This document shows, in pieces, positions 19,381 through 27,305 of a DNA stretch of 64,000 bases (positions are counted from its first letter, which is position 1; every line of letters begins with the position of its first letter). This stretch comes from Metapseudomonas boanensis (GTDB taxonomy: Bacteria; Pseudomonadota; Gammaproteobacteria; Pseudomonadales; Pseudomonadaceae): positions 496,001 through 560,000 of the forward strand of contig NZ_JAGTIS010000002.1 of NCBI RefSeq assembly GCF_018704125.1, given 5' to 3'. Below the pieces are notes generated by a model. It saw nothing but the letters and a program-made list of their open reading frames with translations. It was not told where the DNA came from and made no database searches. A program made the translations under genes and the position numbers.

Positions 19381-19700
19381 TGCTTAGCGAAGGAATTCGC
19401 TCCCACAAAGGAGGCTCCGGCCAATCCGGTCAGCCCCCTCTTCCTCTAGAAGGCTGGGATGTGGGATGGTGGGCAGCCAGCCGAAATCTCGAACACTGGC
19501 CCGCTCCAGTGGCAGAAAGCGACCAAGGAGTCTTGACCCTCATCCCGGCCCCCCCTACAGTTGCCCCCCTTCAAGCCTCCCCCGGTCGTTACACGACTCC
19601 CGGGGATGCCGTATCGGGATGCTGGAACGGAATCCGCTTTCCTTCTTCACAGCACACCCGCGCGGCTTAAAAACCGACCCTGCAACCCGTGCTGGCCCCT
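19381..19700. other. Gap before the capsule locus
   Basis: 320 bp between array 1 and the phosphatase gene. No gene was found. The only regulatory candidate is a sigma54-like element at 19623-19638. Confidence 0.4.
19623..19638 (+). promoter_or_regulatory. Possible sigma54-type -24/-12 element
   Basis: TGGAACGGAATCCGCT keeps GG and GC at the required spacing and matches TGGCACG-N4-TTGCW at 9 of 12 defined positions. It lies about 63 bp before the phosphatase start. Such matches occur by chance in GC-rich DNA, so this is weak. Confidence 0.25.
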
Positions 19701-20135
19701 ATGTTCAAGAACATCCTGGTAGTCTGCGTTGGCAATATCTGCCGCAGCCCCACTGCTGAAGCCCTGCTCAAGACCAAGCTCGCCTCGCGCGGCATTACCG
19801 TGAGTTCCGCCGGCATCAATGCCCTGGTCGGCAAGCCCATGGACAGTACCGCCCTCGAAGTACTGCGTGAGCATGGCGGCGACCATCCCGACCACCAAGG
19901 CCAGCAACTCAACCGCGAGCTGCTGCGCCAGTACGACCTGATCCTCACTATGGAGCAGGGCCACATCCAGCGGATTGTGCAACTGGCGCCGGAAGTGCGG
20001 GGCAAGACCTTCCTCCTCGGCAAATGGCAGGGCAACCAGGAAATCCCGGACCCGTATCGCCAGCAAAAGCCTGCATTCGAACACGTCTACCAGCTGATGG
20101 CGCAAGGCGTCGAAAGCTGGTCGCAAAAACTCTGA
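19701..20135 (+). CDS. etp: Low-molecular-weight protein tyrosine phosphatase (Etp/Wzb-like)
   Basis: 144 residues. It is expected to dephosphorylate the tyrosine kinase encoded 22 bp downstream and so cycle capsule polymerisation. The P-loop CVGNICRS fits C-X5-R-S with Cys9 and Arg15, and the general acid Asp is in IPDPYRQ. The ATG at 19701 gives MFKNILVVCVGN, the family N-terminus; an ATG 12 bases earlier is also possible. Pairing of a phosphatase and a kinase ahead of a polysaccharide locus matches wzb-wzc and etp-etk. Confidence 0.92.
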   Translation: MFKNILVVCVGNICRSPTAEALLKTKLASRGITVSSAGINALVGKPMDSTALEVLREHGGDHPDHQGQQLNRELLRQYDLILTMEQGHIQRIVQLAPEVRGKTFLLGKWQGNQEIPDPYRQQKPAFEHVYQLMAQGVESWSQKL

Positions 20136-20157
20136 CCCCTTTGAAGAAGCGCGCTAC

Positions 20158-22398
20158 ATGACTAGCCAAAACAGCCTGCCCGTGCAGGACATTCGCGACG
20201 ATGACGACGATATCGACCTGCTCGCCCTGCTTGGTACCCTGCTGGACAGCAAGTGGCTCATTATCGGCATCACCTCCTTCTTCACTGTGATGGGCGTCGC
20301 CTATGCCGTGCTGACCCCGCCGGTGTACCAGGCCAATGCGCTGGTGCAGGTGGAGGAAAAGAAAGGCGGCATGGCTGCACTCACGGGCATGTCGGAAATA
20401 ACCGAGATGTTCGGCGGCACCTCGGCAGCGGTTACTGAGATCGAACTGCTGAAATCCCGCGCCGTGCTGGGCCAGGCGGTGGAAAATCTCAAGCTCGACA
20501 TCATCGTCGAACCGAACTATTTCCCCCTGTTCGGCCAGTTCATGGCACGCCGCTTCCAGCCGGATACTCCGCGCGAAGTTGCCGAGCCCCTGTTTGGCCT
20601 CAGCAGTTTTGCCTGGGGCGGCGAAACGCTGGATATCTTCCAGCTCGAAGTGCCGGACAGTTACCTGGGCCAAGGCCTCACCCTGCAGGCAAACGGCAAC
20701 GGCGCCTTTACCCTGTTGAACGAAGACGACGAAACCCTGCTGACCGGCCATGTGGGCGAGCAGATCGAGCAGAACGGCTTCAAGCTGCAAATCGCCACGT
20801 TGGACGCCAACGCCGGTGCAGTGTTCAACGTCACCAAACAGCGCCGCCTGACCACCATCCTTCAATATCAGGAAGACCTGGGGGCAAGTGAGCGCGGCAA
20901 AGAGTCCGGCATCATCGGTCTTTCGCTGGAAAGCGAAGACCCGGCCCACGCCACCAACGTGCTGGATGAAGTCAGCCGGCTGTATGTGCTGCAGAACGTC
21001 CAGCGCAATTCCGCTGAAGCGGCGCAGAGCCTGGAATTCCTCCAGGGTCAGCTGCCGGAAGTACGCAAGCAACTGGAAAAAGCCGAGGCCCAGCTCAACG
21101 CCTACCAGACCAGCGCCCGCTCGGTGGATATCACCATCGAGACCAAAGCGGTGCTGGACCAGATCGTCGCCTTGGAAACCCTGATCTCCGAACAGAAACT
21201 CAAGCGTGCCGAAATGGAGCGTCGCTTCACCCGCCAGCACCCCAGCTACCAGGCGCTGATCACGCAGATGGGCCAGTTGGAGCAGCAAAAGCGCGAGCTG
21301 ACGAAGCGCGTGGAAAACCTGCCGGAAACCCAGCAAGAGCTGCTGCGCCTGACCCGCGACATGCAGGTGACTACCGAGATCTACACCCAACTGCTGAACA
21401 AATCCCAGGAGCTGGACATCGTCCGCGCTGGCACCGTGGGCAACGTGCGCATCATCGACTCGGCCGACGCCAACGTCGAGAAGCCGGTAAAGCCCAAGAA
21501 GCCCTTGATCGTCCTGATCGCCACCCTGTTGGGCGGCCTGATCGCCGTGGCCTACGTGCTGGTGCGCAAAGCGCTGAACCGTGGCGTGGAAGACCCGGAC
21601 GTGATCGAGCAGATGGGCCTGCCGGTGTATGCCTCCATCCCTCACAGCAAGGAGCAGGCCGCTCACGAGCTGAGCTTCAAAGGCAAAGGGAACGCCAGCA
21701 GCGGCTCCCATCTGCTGGCAGTGACCAACCCGGCCGACCTGGCCGTGGAGTCCCTGCGCAGCCTGCGTACCAGCCTGCACTTCGCCACCCTGGAGGCGAA
21801 AAACAATATCCTGATGATCTCCGGCCCCAGCCCATCTGTGGGTAAGTCCTTCGTATCGAGCAACCTGGCCGCCATCATTGCCCAGACCGGGCAGCGGGTG
21901 CTGCTGGTAGACGCCGACATGCGCAAGGGCTACGTCCACAAGATGTTCCGCCAGGAGGCGGAAAACGGCCTCTCCGACCTGCTGGCCGCCCGTATCGAAC
22001 TGGACAAGGCCATCACCCACACCGAAGTGGAAAACATGGACCTGGTCACCCGCGGCCAGATTCCGCCTAACCCCTCCGAGCTGCTGATGCACGCCAACTT
22101 CACCCAGTTCCTGCAGCAGGCGAGCAGCCGCTATGACCTGGTGATCATCGATACCCCGCCGATCCTGGCGGTTACCGATGCTGCCCTGGTGGGCCGCCAG
22201 GCTGGCACCAGCCTGATCGTGACCCGCTTCGGCATGAACGCCGCCAAGGAAATCCTGCTGACCAAGCGGCGCTTCGAGCAGAACGGCATCGACCTCAAGG
22301 GCGCCATCTTCAACGCCGTGGAGCGCAAGGCCTCGGCCTACGGTTACTACGGCAACTACGCCTACTACCAGTACGAGTACAAATCGGACAAGGCATAA
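20158..22398 (+). CDS. etk: Polysaccharide co-polymerase tyrosine autokinase (Etk/Wzc-like)
   Basis: 746 residues, inner membrane. The N-terminal Wzz domain starts after DDDDIDLLALLGTLLDSKW with a first membrane helix (about 35-55); a long periplasmic coiled coil follows, and a second helix lies near residues 448-466. The cytoplasmic BY-kinase has Walker A GPSPSVGKS (about 554-562), Walker A' LLVDADMRKG (about 582) and Walker B LVIIDTPP (about 660). The tail holds eight tyrosines within YGYYGNYAYYQYEY, the autophosphorylation cluster. It controls chain length and export with the outer-membrane Wza protein encoded at 38849. Confidence 0.96.
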   Translation: MTSQNSLPVQDIRDDDDDIDLLALLGTLLDSKWLIIGITSFFTVMGVAYAVLTPPVYQANALVQVEEKKGGMAALTGMSEITEMFGGTSAAVTEIELLKSRAVLGQAVENLKLDIIVEPNYFPLFGQFMARRFQPDTPREVAEPLFGLSSFAWGGETLDIFQLEVPDSYLGQGLTLQANGNGAFTLLNEDDETLLTGHVGEQIEQNGFKLQIATLDANAGAVFNVTKQRRLTTILQYQEDLGASERGKESGIIGLSLESEDPAHATNVLDEVSRLYVLQNVQRNSAEAAQSLEFLQGQLPEVRKQLEKAEAQLNAYQTSARSVDITIETKAVLDQIVALETLISEQKLKRAEMERRFTRQHPSYQALITQMGQLEQQKRELTKRVENLPETQQELLRLTRDMQVTTEIYTQLLNKSQELDIVRAGTVGNVRIIDSADANVEKPVKPKKPLIVLIATLLGGLIAVAYVLVRKALNRGVEDPDVIEQMGLPVYASIPHSKEQAAHELSFKGKGNASSGSHLLAVTNPADLAVESLRSLRTSLHFATLEAKNNILMISGPSPSVGKSFVSSNLAAIIAQTGQRVLLVDADMRKGYVHKMFRQEAENGLSDLLAARIELDKAITHTEVENMDLVTRGQIPPNPSELLMHANFTQFLQQASSRYDLVIIDTPPILAVTDAALVGRQAGTSLIVTRFGMNAAKEILLTKRRFEQNGIDLKGAIFNAVERKASAYGYYGNYAYYQYEYKSDKA

Positions 22399-22407
22399 GC
22401 CCAATGT

Positions 22408-22431
22408 CCCTCTCCCGCCTGCGGGAGAGGG
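22408..22431 (+). terminator. Hairpin after the kinase gene
   Basis: CCCTCTCCCGC-CT-GCGGGAGAGGG, a perfect inverted repeat 9 bp past the kinase stop and of the same family as the hairpins at 556 and 712. No T-run. Confidence 0.55.
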
Positions 22432-22450
22432 AACGAAAGGGTCTGTCCCA

Positions 22451-22505
22451 GTAGGAGCGAGCTTGCTCGCGAATGGGACCTTTTCGCCAGCAAGCTGGCT
22501 CCTAC
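22451..22505. repeat. Inverted REP pair before rfaH
   Basis: GTAGGAGCGAGCTTGCTCGC facing TTCGCCAGCAAGCTGGCTCC with 9-10 bases between, the same A-type pair as in the arrays. Confidence 0.93.
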
Positions 22506-22556
22506 AGGCAGCTGCGCGCTCGAGTTGTCGTCTAGCAACAGCTAGCGCAGACATAG
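22476..22556. repeat. Direct repeat flanking rfaH, left copy
   Basis: From the right REP half, similarity with 23193-23271 continues for about 80 bp through GGCAGCTG and GTTGTCGTCTAGC. The extension goes well past the REP itself, so the two copies share a longer ancestry. Confidence 0.75.
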
Positions 22557-22601
22557 CCAAGCAAAACGCCAAGTCCCAGACCGATAACGCAGGTGAATCG
22601 C

Positions 22602-23108
22602 ATGGCAAGCAAGCCGGCAGCACCGCGCTGGTACCTGATCCAGTGCAAGCCGAAGCAGGATGCGCGTGCTGAAGAGCACCTTGAGCGCCAAGCCTTCACC
22701 TGCTTCCGGCCCACACACTGCGTAACGCGTATGCGTGGCGGCCAAAAGCAGGCAAGGGTCGAATCGCTGTTTCCGGGCTACCTGTTCATCCGCCTCGACC
22801 AGGTGAAGGACAACTGGCACCCGATCCGCTCCACCCGGGGCGTGAGCCAACTGGTGTGCTTCGGCGAACAACCTGCCGCGATCTCGGACGAACTTGTCGA
22901 GCAACTGAAGCTGCGCCCTCACTCGCCACCGCTACAGGAACCCAACCTGAGCGCGGGCGACCGTGTGCGCATCAGAAGTGGCAATCTGAAAGAGCTGGAA
23001 GCCATTTTCCTGGCCAAAGACGGCACCGAGCGCGTGCTTATCCTCCTGCAATTACTGCAACGCCAGCACAGGCTCAGCGTCCCGCTGGATAGTATCGACG
23101 TGCTCTAA
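22602..23108 (+). CDS. rfaH: Transcription antitermination factor RfaH
   Basis: 168 residues against 162 in E. coli. RfaH is a specialised NusG paralogue that joins RNA polymerase paused at an ops site and lets it read through long surface-polysaccharide operons. The NGN domain has WYLIQCKPKQ, RAEEHLERQAFTCFRP, SLFPGYLF and TRGVSQLVCFG; the KOW domain is GDRVRIRSGNLKELEAIF, followed by LLQLL. These RfaH-type blocks separate it from housekeeping NusG. The ATG at 22602 gives MASKPAAPRWY; an ATG 9 bases earlier is possible. An ops-like site lies 534 bp downstream, before the next gene. Confidence 0.9.
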   Translation: MASKPAAPRWYLIQCKPKQDARAEEHLERQAFTCFRPTHCVTRMRGGQKQARVESLFPGYLFIRLDQVKDNWHPIRSTRGVSQLVCFGEQPAAISDELVEQLKLRPHSPPLQEPNLSAGDRVRIRSGNLKELEAIFLAKDGTERVLILLQLLQRQHRLSVPLDSIDVL

Positions 23109-23192
23109 GCCCCCGCCTGCGCGCAACAAACCCCAGCCCCCAGCGAGACCCTTGCCGTCAAAGGTCTTGGCCATGCCTGCGTTAAGTCCGCC

Positions 23193-23271
23193 TTCGCCAG
23201 CAAGCTCGCTCCTACGGGCAGCTGTGCTCTCGGGTTGTCGTCTAGCCACAACCAACACAGACAGAGCAAGG
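23193..23271. repeat. Direct repeat flanking rfaH, right copy
   Basis: Begins with a lone REP half TTCGCCAGCAAGCTCGCTCC and continues with GGCAGCTG and GTTGTCGTCTAGC like the copy at 22476-22556. Its REP stem has an uncompensated C/G change. Confidence 0.75.
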
Positions 23272-23293
23272 TTTTCGTAAGCCTCGGATGGCG

Positions 23294-23314
23294 CAAAGCC
23301 TGCGCGGCTTTTTC
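23294..23314 (+). terminator. Rho-independent terminator after rfaH
   Basis: AAAGCC-TGCGC-GGCTTTTT, a 6-bp stem with a T-run. A competing stem GCGCA/TGCGC (23291-23305) overlaps it, so the two cannot form together. Confidence 0.65.
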
Positions 23315-23392
23315 TCGACCAATCAGTCACTGAGCACAATAAAGGCAAACTGCCAGCTTTATCTTTTCGACGAGCGGCACGCGTTGACGCAC

Positions 23393-23420
23393 TTCACAAT
23401 CCCGGTTGAATCCGTAGAAT
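23393..23420 (+). promoter_or_regulatory. Sigma70-like promoter upstream of ops
   Basis: TTCACA (5 of 6) at 23393-23398, a 16-bp spacer and TAGAAT (5 of 6) at 23415-23420. A start near 23427 would put the ops element about 215 bases into the transcript. Confidence 0.45.
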
Positions 23421-23641
23421 GCTCGCCCAGGAATAGGCAAGGACTATTCCTACAGGATGCAAGGCAAACTGCTTATAGGCAGTTTTGTCGTCAGGGAAGA
23501 CCACCCCCCCTGCAAAGCCCAGCCGGGCGCAGACTCGGCACGCCCCCTTTCATCCACTCCAAACACTGCTGCATCGGGCCATGCCCGAGGCAAGCCATCG
23601 CCTGTGGCGAACGTTCTCAGGGAATCAACGGATAACCCTGG

Positions 23642-23653
23642 GGCGGTAGCGTG
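23642..23653 (+). promoter_or_regulatory. ops / JUMPstart-like element
   Basis: GGCGGTAGCGTG is identical to the enterobacterial ops consensus. The bases before it (ATAACCCTGGG) resemble the end of the JUMPstart element (TTAAGCCAGGG). It lies on the coding strand in the untranslated leader, 198 bp before the first capsule gene and just downstream of rfaH, which is where an RfaH recruitment pause is expected. Confidence 0.85.
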
Positions 23654-23850
23654 CCAAAAAGCACGATCGGACCAAAAGCCGAAACCCAGAGCAGCACAAG
23701 GCAGGGCCACAAGCCCCAGGTAACCCGGACCAGGTTCGGGAACAGACAAGGAAGCACCGCGGAATTTCGCATTGAAACCACACCGCTAGCCACAGGAAGG
23801 CAGGCTAGCTTCCCGATCGTAGCGTCGCACCCTCAGGAGAGGTAACAGTA

Positions 23851-25368
23851 GTGCCCACACACACTCAGGCAGCCGCTCACCCGCACCACGCCCAACGCCG
23901 CCCCGCACCTGGCGTTCCCCAGCACGCCGCTACGGCCCGCAACCAGGCCACTGGCGCACGCGCCAGCCATATCAACCTGATCAGCAAGCGTGAAAGCACA
24001 GCGCCGGAAAACCGTGGCCTGACGTTCTGGGGCCAGTGGACCGCCGCCATCGGCATGCTGACGCTGCTGCTCTGCGCCCTGGCGGTGGCCAAGACCGGGC
24101 ATATCGAAACCCAGTACCGCATGCTCGCCCTATTCACGATGCTGGGGTCCGTGCCGGCCTATTCGCTGCTGCGCGTCTACCACAAGCACCATGGCTACGT
24201 GGTGGGCCTGGGCCGGTTGCTGGCCGGCTGGCTGATGCTGCTCTCGGGCCTGACGGTGATGGCCTTCCTCACCAAGACCAGCGAGCTGTTCTCCCGCGAG
24301 ATCATGATCACCTGGGCGGGGCTCGGCTTTTTGATTCAGGCCTGCCTGTTCCTGCCCCTGCATGCGTTCTCCCGCCGTTACCACCAGCAACTCCACTCCG
24401 CCCGCACCTCATTGGTGGTCGGCACCGGAGACCTGGCCCAGGAACTGGCCGACAAGCTGGTGCGCAAACGCAACGAGCCGCTGGTGGGCCTGGTGACCGC
24501 CGACGATTATCCCCACCTGGATGACGGCCTCTACCCCATCGTCGGCAACCTGAGCCACTTGCGCGAGCTGATCAATAGCCACAAGGTGCGCCGCCTCTAT
24601 ATCGCCCTGCCCCTCTCCGCCGCGGAACAGATCGAAGGCCTCTACATCGACCTGCTGGACGCCAACGTCGACGTGGTGTGGATCCCCGACCTGCAAAGCC
24701 TGAAGCTGCTCAACCACTCGGTTTCGGATATCGAAGGCCTGCCGGCCATCAGCCTCAACGAAAGCCCCCTCACCAGCTACCCCACCGCGGCCTTCACCAA
24801 AGCCGCACTGGACCGCAGCACCGCCCTGCTGGCGATCATCGCCCTCAGCCCGCTACTGCTGGGCACCGCCCTGGCGGTAAAGCTGTCCTCCCCCGGCCCA
24901 GTGCTGTTCAAGCAAAAGCGCCATGGCTGGAACGGCAAGGTCATCAAGGTGTGGAAGTTCCGCTCCATGCGCGTGCATGCCGATACCCAGGTCAAGCAGG
25001 CCACCCGCGAAGACCCGCGCATCACCCGTGTTGGCCGCTTTATCCGCCGCACCTCGATCGACGAACTCCCACAGCTGTTCAACGTGCTGCAAGGCCGCAT
25101 GTCCCTGGTGGGCCCACGTCCTCACGCCGTCGCCCACAACGATTACTACACCGGCAAGATCGACGCCTACATGGCCCGCCACCGCATCAAGCCCGGCATC
25201 ACCGGCCTTGCGCAAATCAGCGGATGCCGTGGCGAAACCGAAACCCTGGACAAGATGGAAAGGCGCGTAGAGCTGGACCTGGCCTACATCAACAACTGGT
25301 CCATCTGGCTGGATCTCAAGATCCTGATCAAAACGCCCTTCACCCTGCTCTCCAAGGACATCTACTAA
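23851..25368 (+). CDS. Undecaprenyl-phosphate glucose phosphotransferase (WcaJ-like)
   Basis: 505 residues. It starts repeat-unit synthesis by moving a sugar phosphate, probably glucose-1-P, to undecaprenyl phosphate in the inner membrane. After a basic N-terminus come four membrane helices (about 65-170), a nucleotide-binding-like domain (about 185-295, SLVVGTGDLAQELAD), a fifth helix (about 330) and the catalytic sugar-transferase domain with KFRSM, RRTSIDELPQLFNVLQG, SLVGPRP and KPGITGLAQ. The start is GTG with AGGAGAGG eight bases before. First gene after the ops site; the only initiating transferase in the window. The acceptor sugar is inferred. Confidence 0.93.
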   Translation: MPTHTQAAAHPHHAQRRPAPGVPQHAATARNQATGARASHINLISKRESTAPENRGLTFWGQWTAAIGMLTLLLCALAVAKTGHIETQYRMLALFTMLGSVPAYSLLRVYHKHHGYVVGLGRLLAGWLMLLSGLTVMAFLTKTSELFSREIMITWAGLGFLIQACLFLPLHAFSRRYHQQLHSARTSLVVGTGDLAQELADKLVRKRNEPLVGLVTADDYPHLDDGLYPIVGNLSHLRELINSHKVRRLYIALPLSAAEQIEGLYIDLLDANVDVVWIPDLQSLKLLNHSVSDIEGLPAISLNESPLTSYPTAAFTKAALDRSTALLAIIALSPLLLGTALAVKLSSPGPVLFKQKRHGWNGKVIKVWKFRSMRVHADTQVKQATREDPRITRVGRFIRRTSIDELPQLFNVLQGRMSLVGPRPHAVAHNDYYTGKIDAYMARHRIKPGITGLAQISGCRGETETLDKMERRVELDLAYINNWSIWLDLKILIKTPFTLLSKDIY

Positions 25369-25409
25369 CCCCGGGCACAGAGGCCCCTCGCCGCCTCCCC
25401 CGTGCCTGT

Positions 25410-25479
25410 GCCCTGTGCCCTGTGCCCCGTGCCCCGTGCCCCGTGCCCCGTGCCCCGTAGGAGCGAGCTTGCTCGCGAA
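25410..25479. repeat. Heptamer tandem repeat followed by a single REP
   Basis: Two GCCCTGT and five GCCCCGT heptamers (25410-25458) run into a single left-type REP (25457-25479). The short tandem repeat could vary in copy number. The rest of the 266-bp gap before the next gene has no other feature. Confidence 0.85.
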
Positions 25480-25634
25480 AAAGGAGTTTCCTGCTCCTCA
25501 TAAGCAGGCCCCCACTCCCTTCCATATACCCGGCACGCTAGCATCGTTTGTAACACCGCAACCCCAGGATGGGAGCGGGTCCACCCACCACCAGAACGGT
25601 TGGTGGCCAAACCGATGTTAAAGGACTAACACCC

Positions 25635-27098
25635 ATGCTTTACCCGGATATCCAGCACCACGGCGCCGTCAGCGGCGTAACCGGCTCCTGCCATCAACTG
25701 TTGATGGATGCCCAGCACAGCCTGCTGGTGGACTGCGGCCTGTTCCAGGGCGCGGAAACCTCCGCCGAAGGCAAGGCCGATGCCAGCCAGCTGGGCATCG
25801 ACTTCGCCATCAGGACCCTGAAAGCGCTGGTGCTCACCCACGTACACATGGACCACGTAGGCCGCCTGCCGTACCTGCTGGCGGCCGGCTACAAAGGCCC
25901 GATTCTCTGCAGCCAGCCCTCGGCGCACCTGCTCCCGCTGGTGCTGGAAGATGCCTTCCAGTTCACCTTCGGGCGCAACCCGCAGCAGCTGCAGAAGTAC
26001 CTCAAGCTGATTCGCCAACGTTTGATGCCTCTCCCCTACCGCACCTGGCATAGCCTGATCGACACCCCCGATCTGCAAGCGAAGATTCGCCTGCAGCGGG
26101 CCGGCCACATCCTCGGCTCCGCCTACATCGAGTGCGACCTGCGCTACCCCAAGCGCGCCGAACAGAAGCGCATCGTCTTCTCCGGCGACCTGGGCGCCAC
26201 TCACACGCCCTTGTTGCCCGCACCCAAATCCCCCTGGAAGGCCGACATCCTGGTACTGGAAAGCACCTACGGCGACCGGCTGCACGAAGATCGCCGCACG
26301 CGCAAACAACGCCTCAAGGCCATCATCGAACAAGCCCTGGCCGACAACGGCACCGTGCTCATCCCCGCCTTCAGCATCGGCCGCACCCAGGAACTGCTCT
26401 ACGAACTGGAAGACATCATCCACCGCGCAGGTTTACCCCCCGAGGGGCCGGGGGCGAGGGAAACATCCGCAAACCCGGACCCAACCGCCACAAACTGGCC
26501 CACCCTGCCCATCATCCTCGACTCCCCGCTGGCCACGCGCTTCACCCAGGCCTACCGCGACCTCCAACCCTATTGGGACGCCGAAGCGCAGAAGCGCATC
26601 AAGGTCGGCCGCAAGCCACTGGGCTTCGAGCAACTGCTCACGGTAGAAACTCACGACGCCCACCTGCGCATGGTGCGCCACCTGGCCAGCACCGCCCGCC
26701 CAGCCATCGTGATTGCCGGCAACGGCATGTGCAGCGGCGGCCGCATCGTCAATTACCTGAAGACCATGCTCGGCGACAAACGCCACAACGTGCTCTTCGT
26801 GGGTTACCAGGCACGCGGGACACCCGGCCAGATCATCCAGCAGTTCGGCCCCAAGGGCGGTTATGTCGACTTGGATAACGAACGCTTCGAGATTCGCGCC
26901 GGCATCCACACCGTTGGCGGCTACTCGGCCCATGCCGACCAGCAGGGGTTGGTGAACTTCGTGACGCGAATGCGGCATTGGCCGAATGAGATCCGGTTGG
27001 TGCATGGCGAAACCGAGGCCAAGAAAGCCCTCAGACACCTAATCAGTAAGCGCTATGGAAAAAGCAACCACTCCGTAGCAATACGCACTTCATACTAA
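25635..27098 (+). CDS. Beta-CASP metallo-beta-lactamase fold protein, RNase-like
   Basis: 487 residues, soluble. Metal-binding motifs are complete: LTHVHMDHVGRLPYL (HxHxDH), GHILGSAYIE, FSGDLG and the C-terminal GGYSAHADQQ. The beta-CASP part shows ESTYGDR, PAFSIGRTQELLYEL, LDSPLATRF and AGNGMCSGGRI, as in RNA-processing enzymes of the CPSF73/RNase J group. A Pro-rich insertion near residues 270-290 (PPEGPGARETSANPD) is unusual. Start ATG 25635 follows AAGGA. It sits between the initiating transferase and the flippase, so it belongs to the capsule operon by position. Nuclease activity and its target are inference. Confidence 0.85.
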   Translation: MLYPDIQHHGAVSGVTGSCHQLLMDAQHSLLVDCGLFQGAETSAEGKADASQLGIDFAIRTLKALVLTHVHMDHVGRLPYLLAAGYKGPILCSQPSAHLLPLVLEDAFQFTFGRNPQQLQKYLKLIRQRLMPLPYRTWHSLIDTPDLQAKIRLQRAGHILGSAYIECDLRYPKRAEQKRIVFSGDLGATHTPLLPAPKSPWKADILVLESTYGDRLHEDRRTRKQRLKAIIEQALADNGTVLIPAFSIGRTQELLYELEDIIHRAGLPPEGPGARETSANPDPTATNWPTLPIILDSPLATRFTQAYRDLQPYWDAEAQKRIKVGRKPLGFEQLLTVETHDAHLRMVRHLASTARPAIVIAGNGMCSGGRIVNYLKTMLGDKRHNVLFVGYQARGTPGQIIQQFGPKGGYVDLDNERFEIRAGIHTVGGYSAHADQQGLVNFVTRMRHWPNEIRLVHGETEAKKALRHLISKRYGKSNHSVAIRTSY

Positions 27099-27107
27099 CG
27101 TTTCGAA

Positions 27108-27139
27108 AAAGCCAACAGCACTAGAGTAATAGTGGCTTT
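27108..27139 (+). terminator. Hairpin at the boundary of the AT-rich block
   Basis: AAAGCC ... GGCTTT encloses a second stem CACTA/TAGTG. It follows the beta-CASP gene by 10 bp. It would halt ordinary transcription and could be a site that RfaH-modified polymerase ignores. Confidence 0.4.
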
Positions 27140-27305
27140 ATCTCCAGCCGGTTTTTCCTAAAAGGCCTTAAGAGCAGCTTATGACAGCCACATTTAGTGG
27201 GAGAAATTATAGCCACCCGGCTCAAGAGTATGCGCACAGCCCCTCAAAACCATCGATGGTAGTTTTAATAAAAATCACCCGAAATAATTCGACCTGGATT
27301 TCATA

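Larger units (their letters stand above)
23109..23850 (+). promoter_or_regulatory. Long leader region of the capsule operon
   Basis: 742 bp without a gene. In order it holds a REP half and direct-repeat copy (23193-23271), a terminator for rfaH (23294-23314), a sigma70-like promoter (23393-23420), a 7-bp hairpin GGAATAG/CTATTCC just past the expected start (23430-23450), a hairpin AAACTGC/GCAGTTT (23466-23485), the ops element (23642-23653) and the ribosome site AGGAGAGG (23835-23842). The ops-to-start distance is 198 bp. Confidence 0.6.

Noticed and set aside
18166..19670. Repeated short open frames (STHPTNRRRPRRSELAREN type) within array 1, and the same in array 2 (44083-45340)
   Set aside because: They arise because the GC-rich repeat has few stops. 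The 162-166-bp period shifts the frame each unit, there are no ribosome sites, and the palindromes explain the sequence.
19948..22623. Very long minus-strand open frame (891 codons) opposite the kinase gene
   Set aside because: It is a GC-codon-bias shadow of the tyrosine kinase and phosphatase genes; the protein has no recognisable domain.
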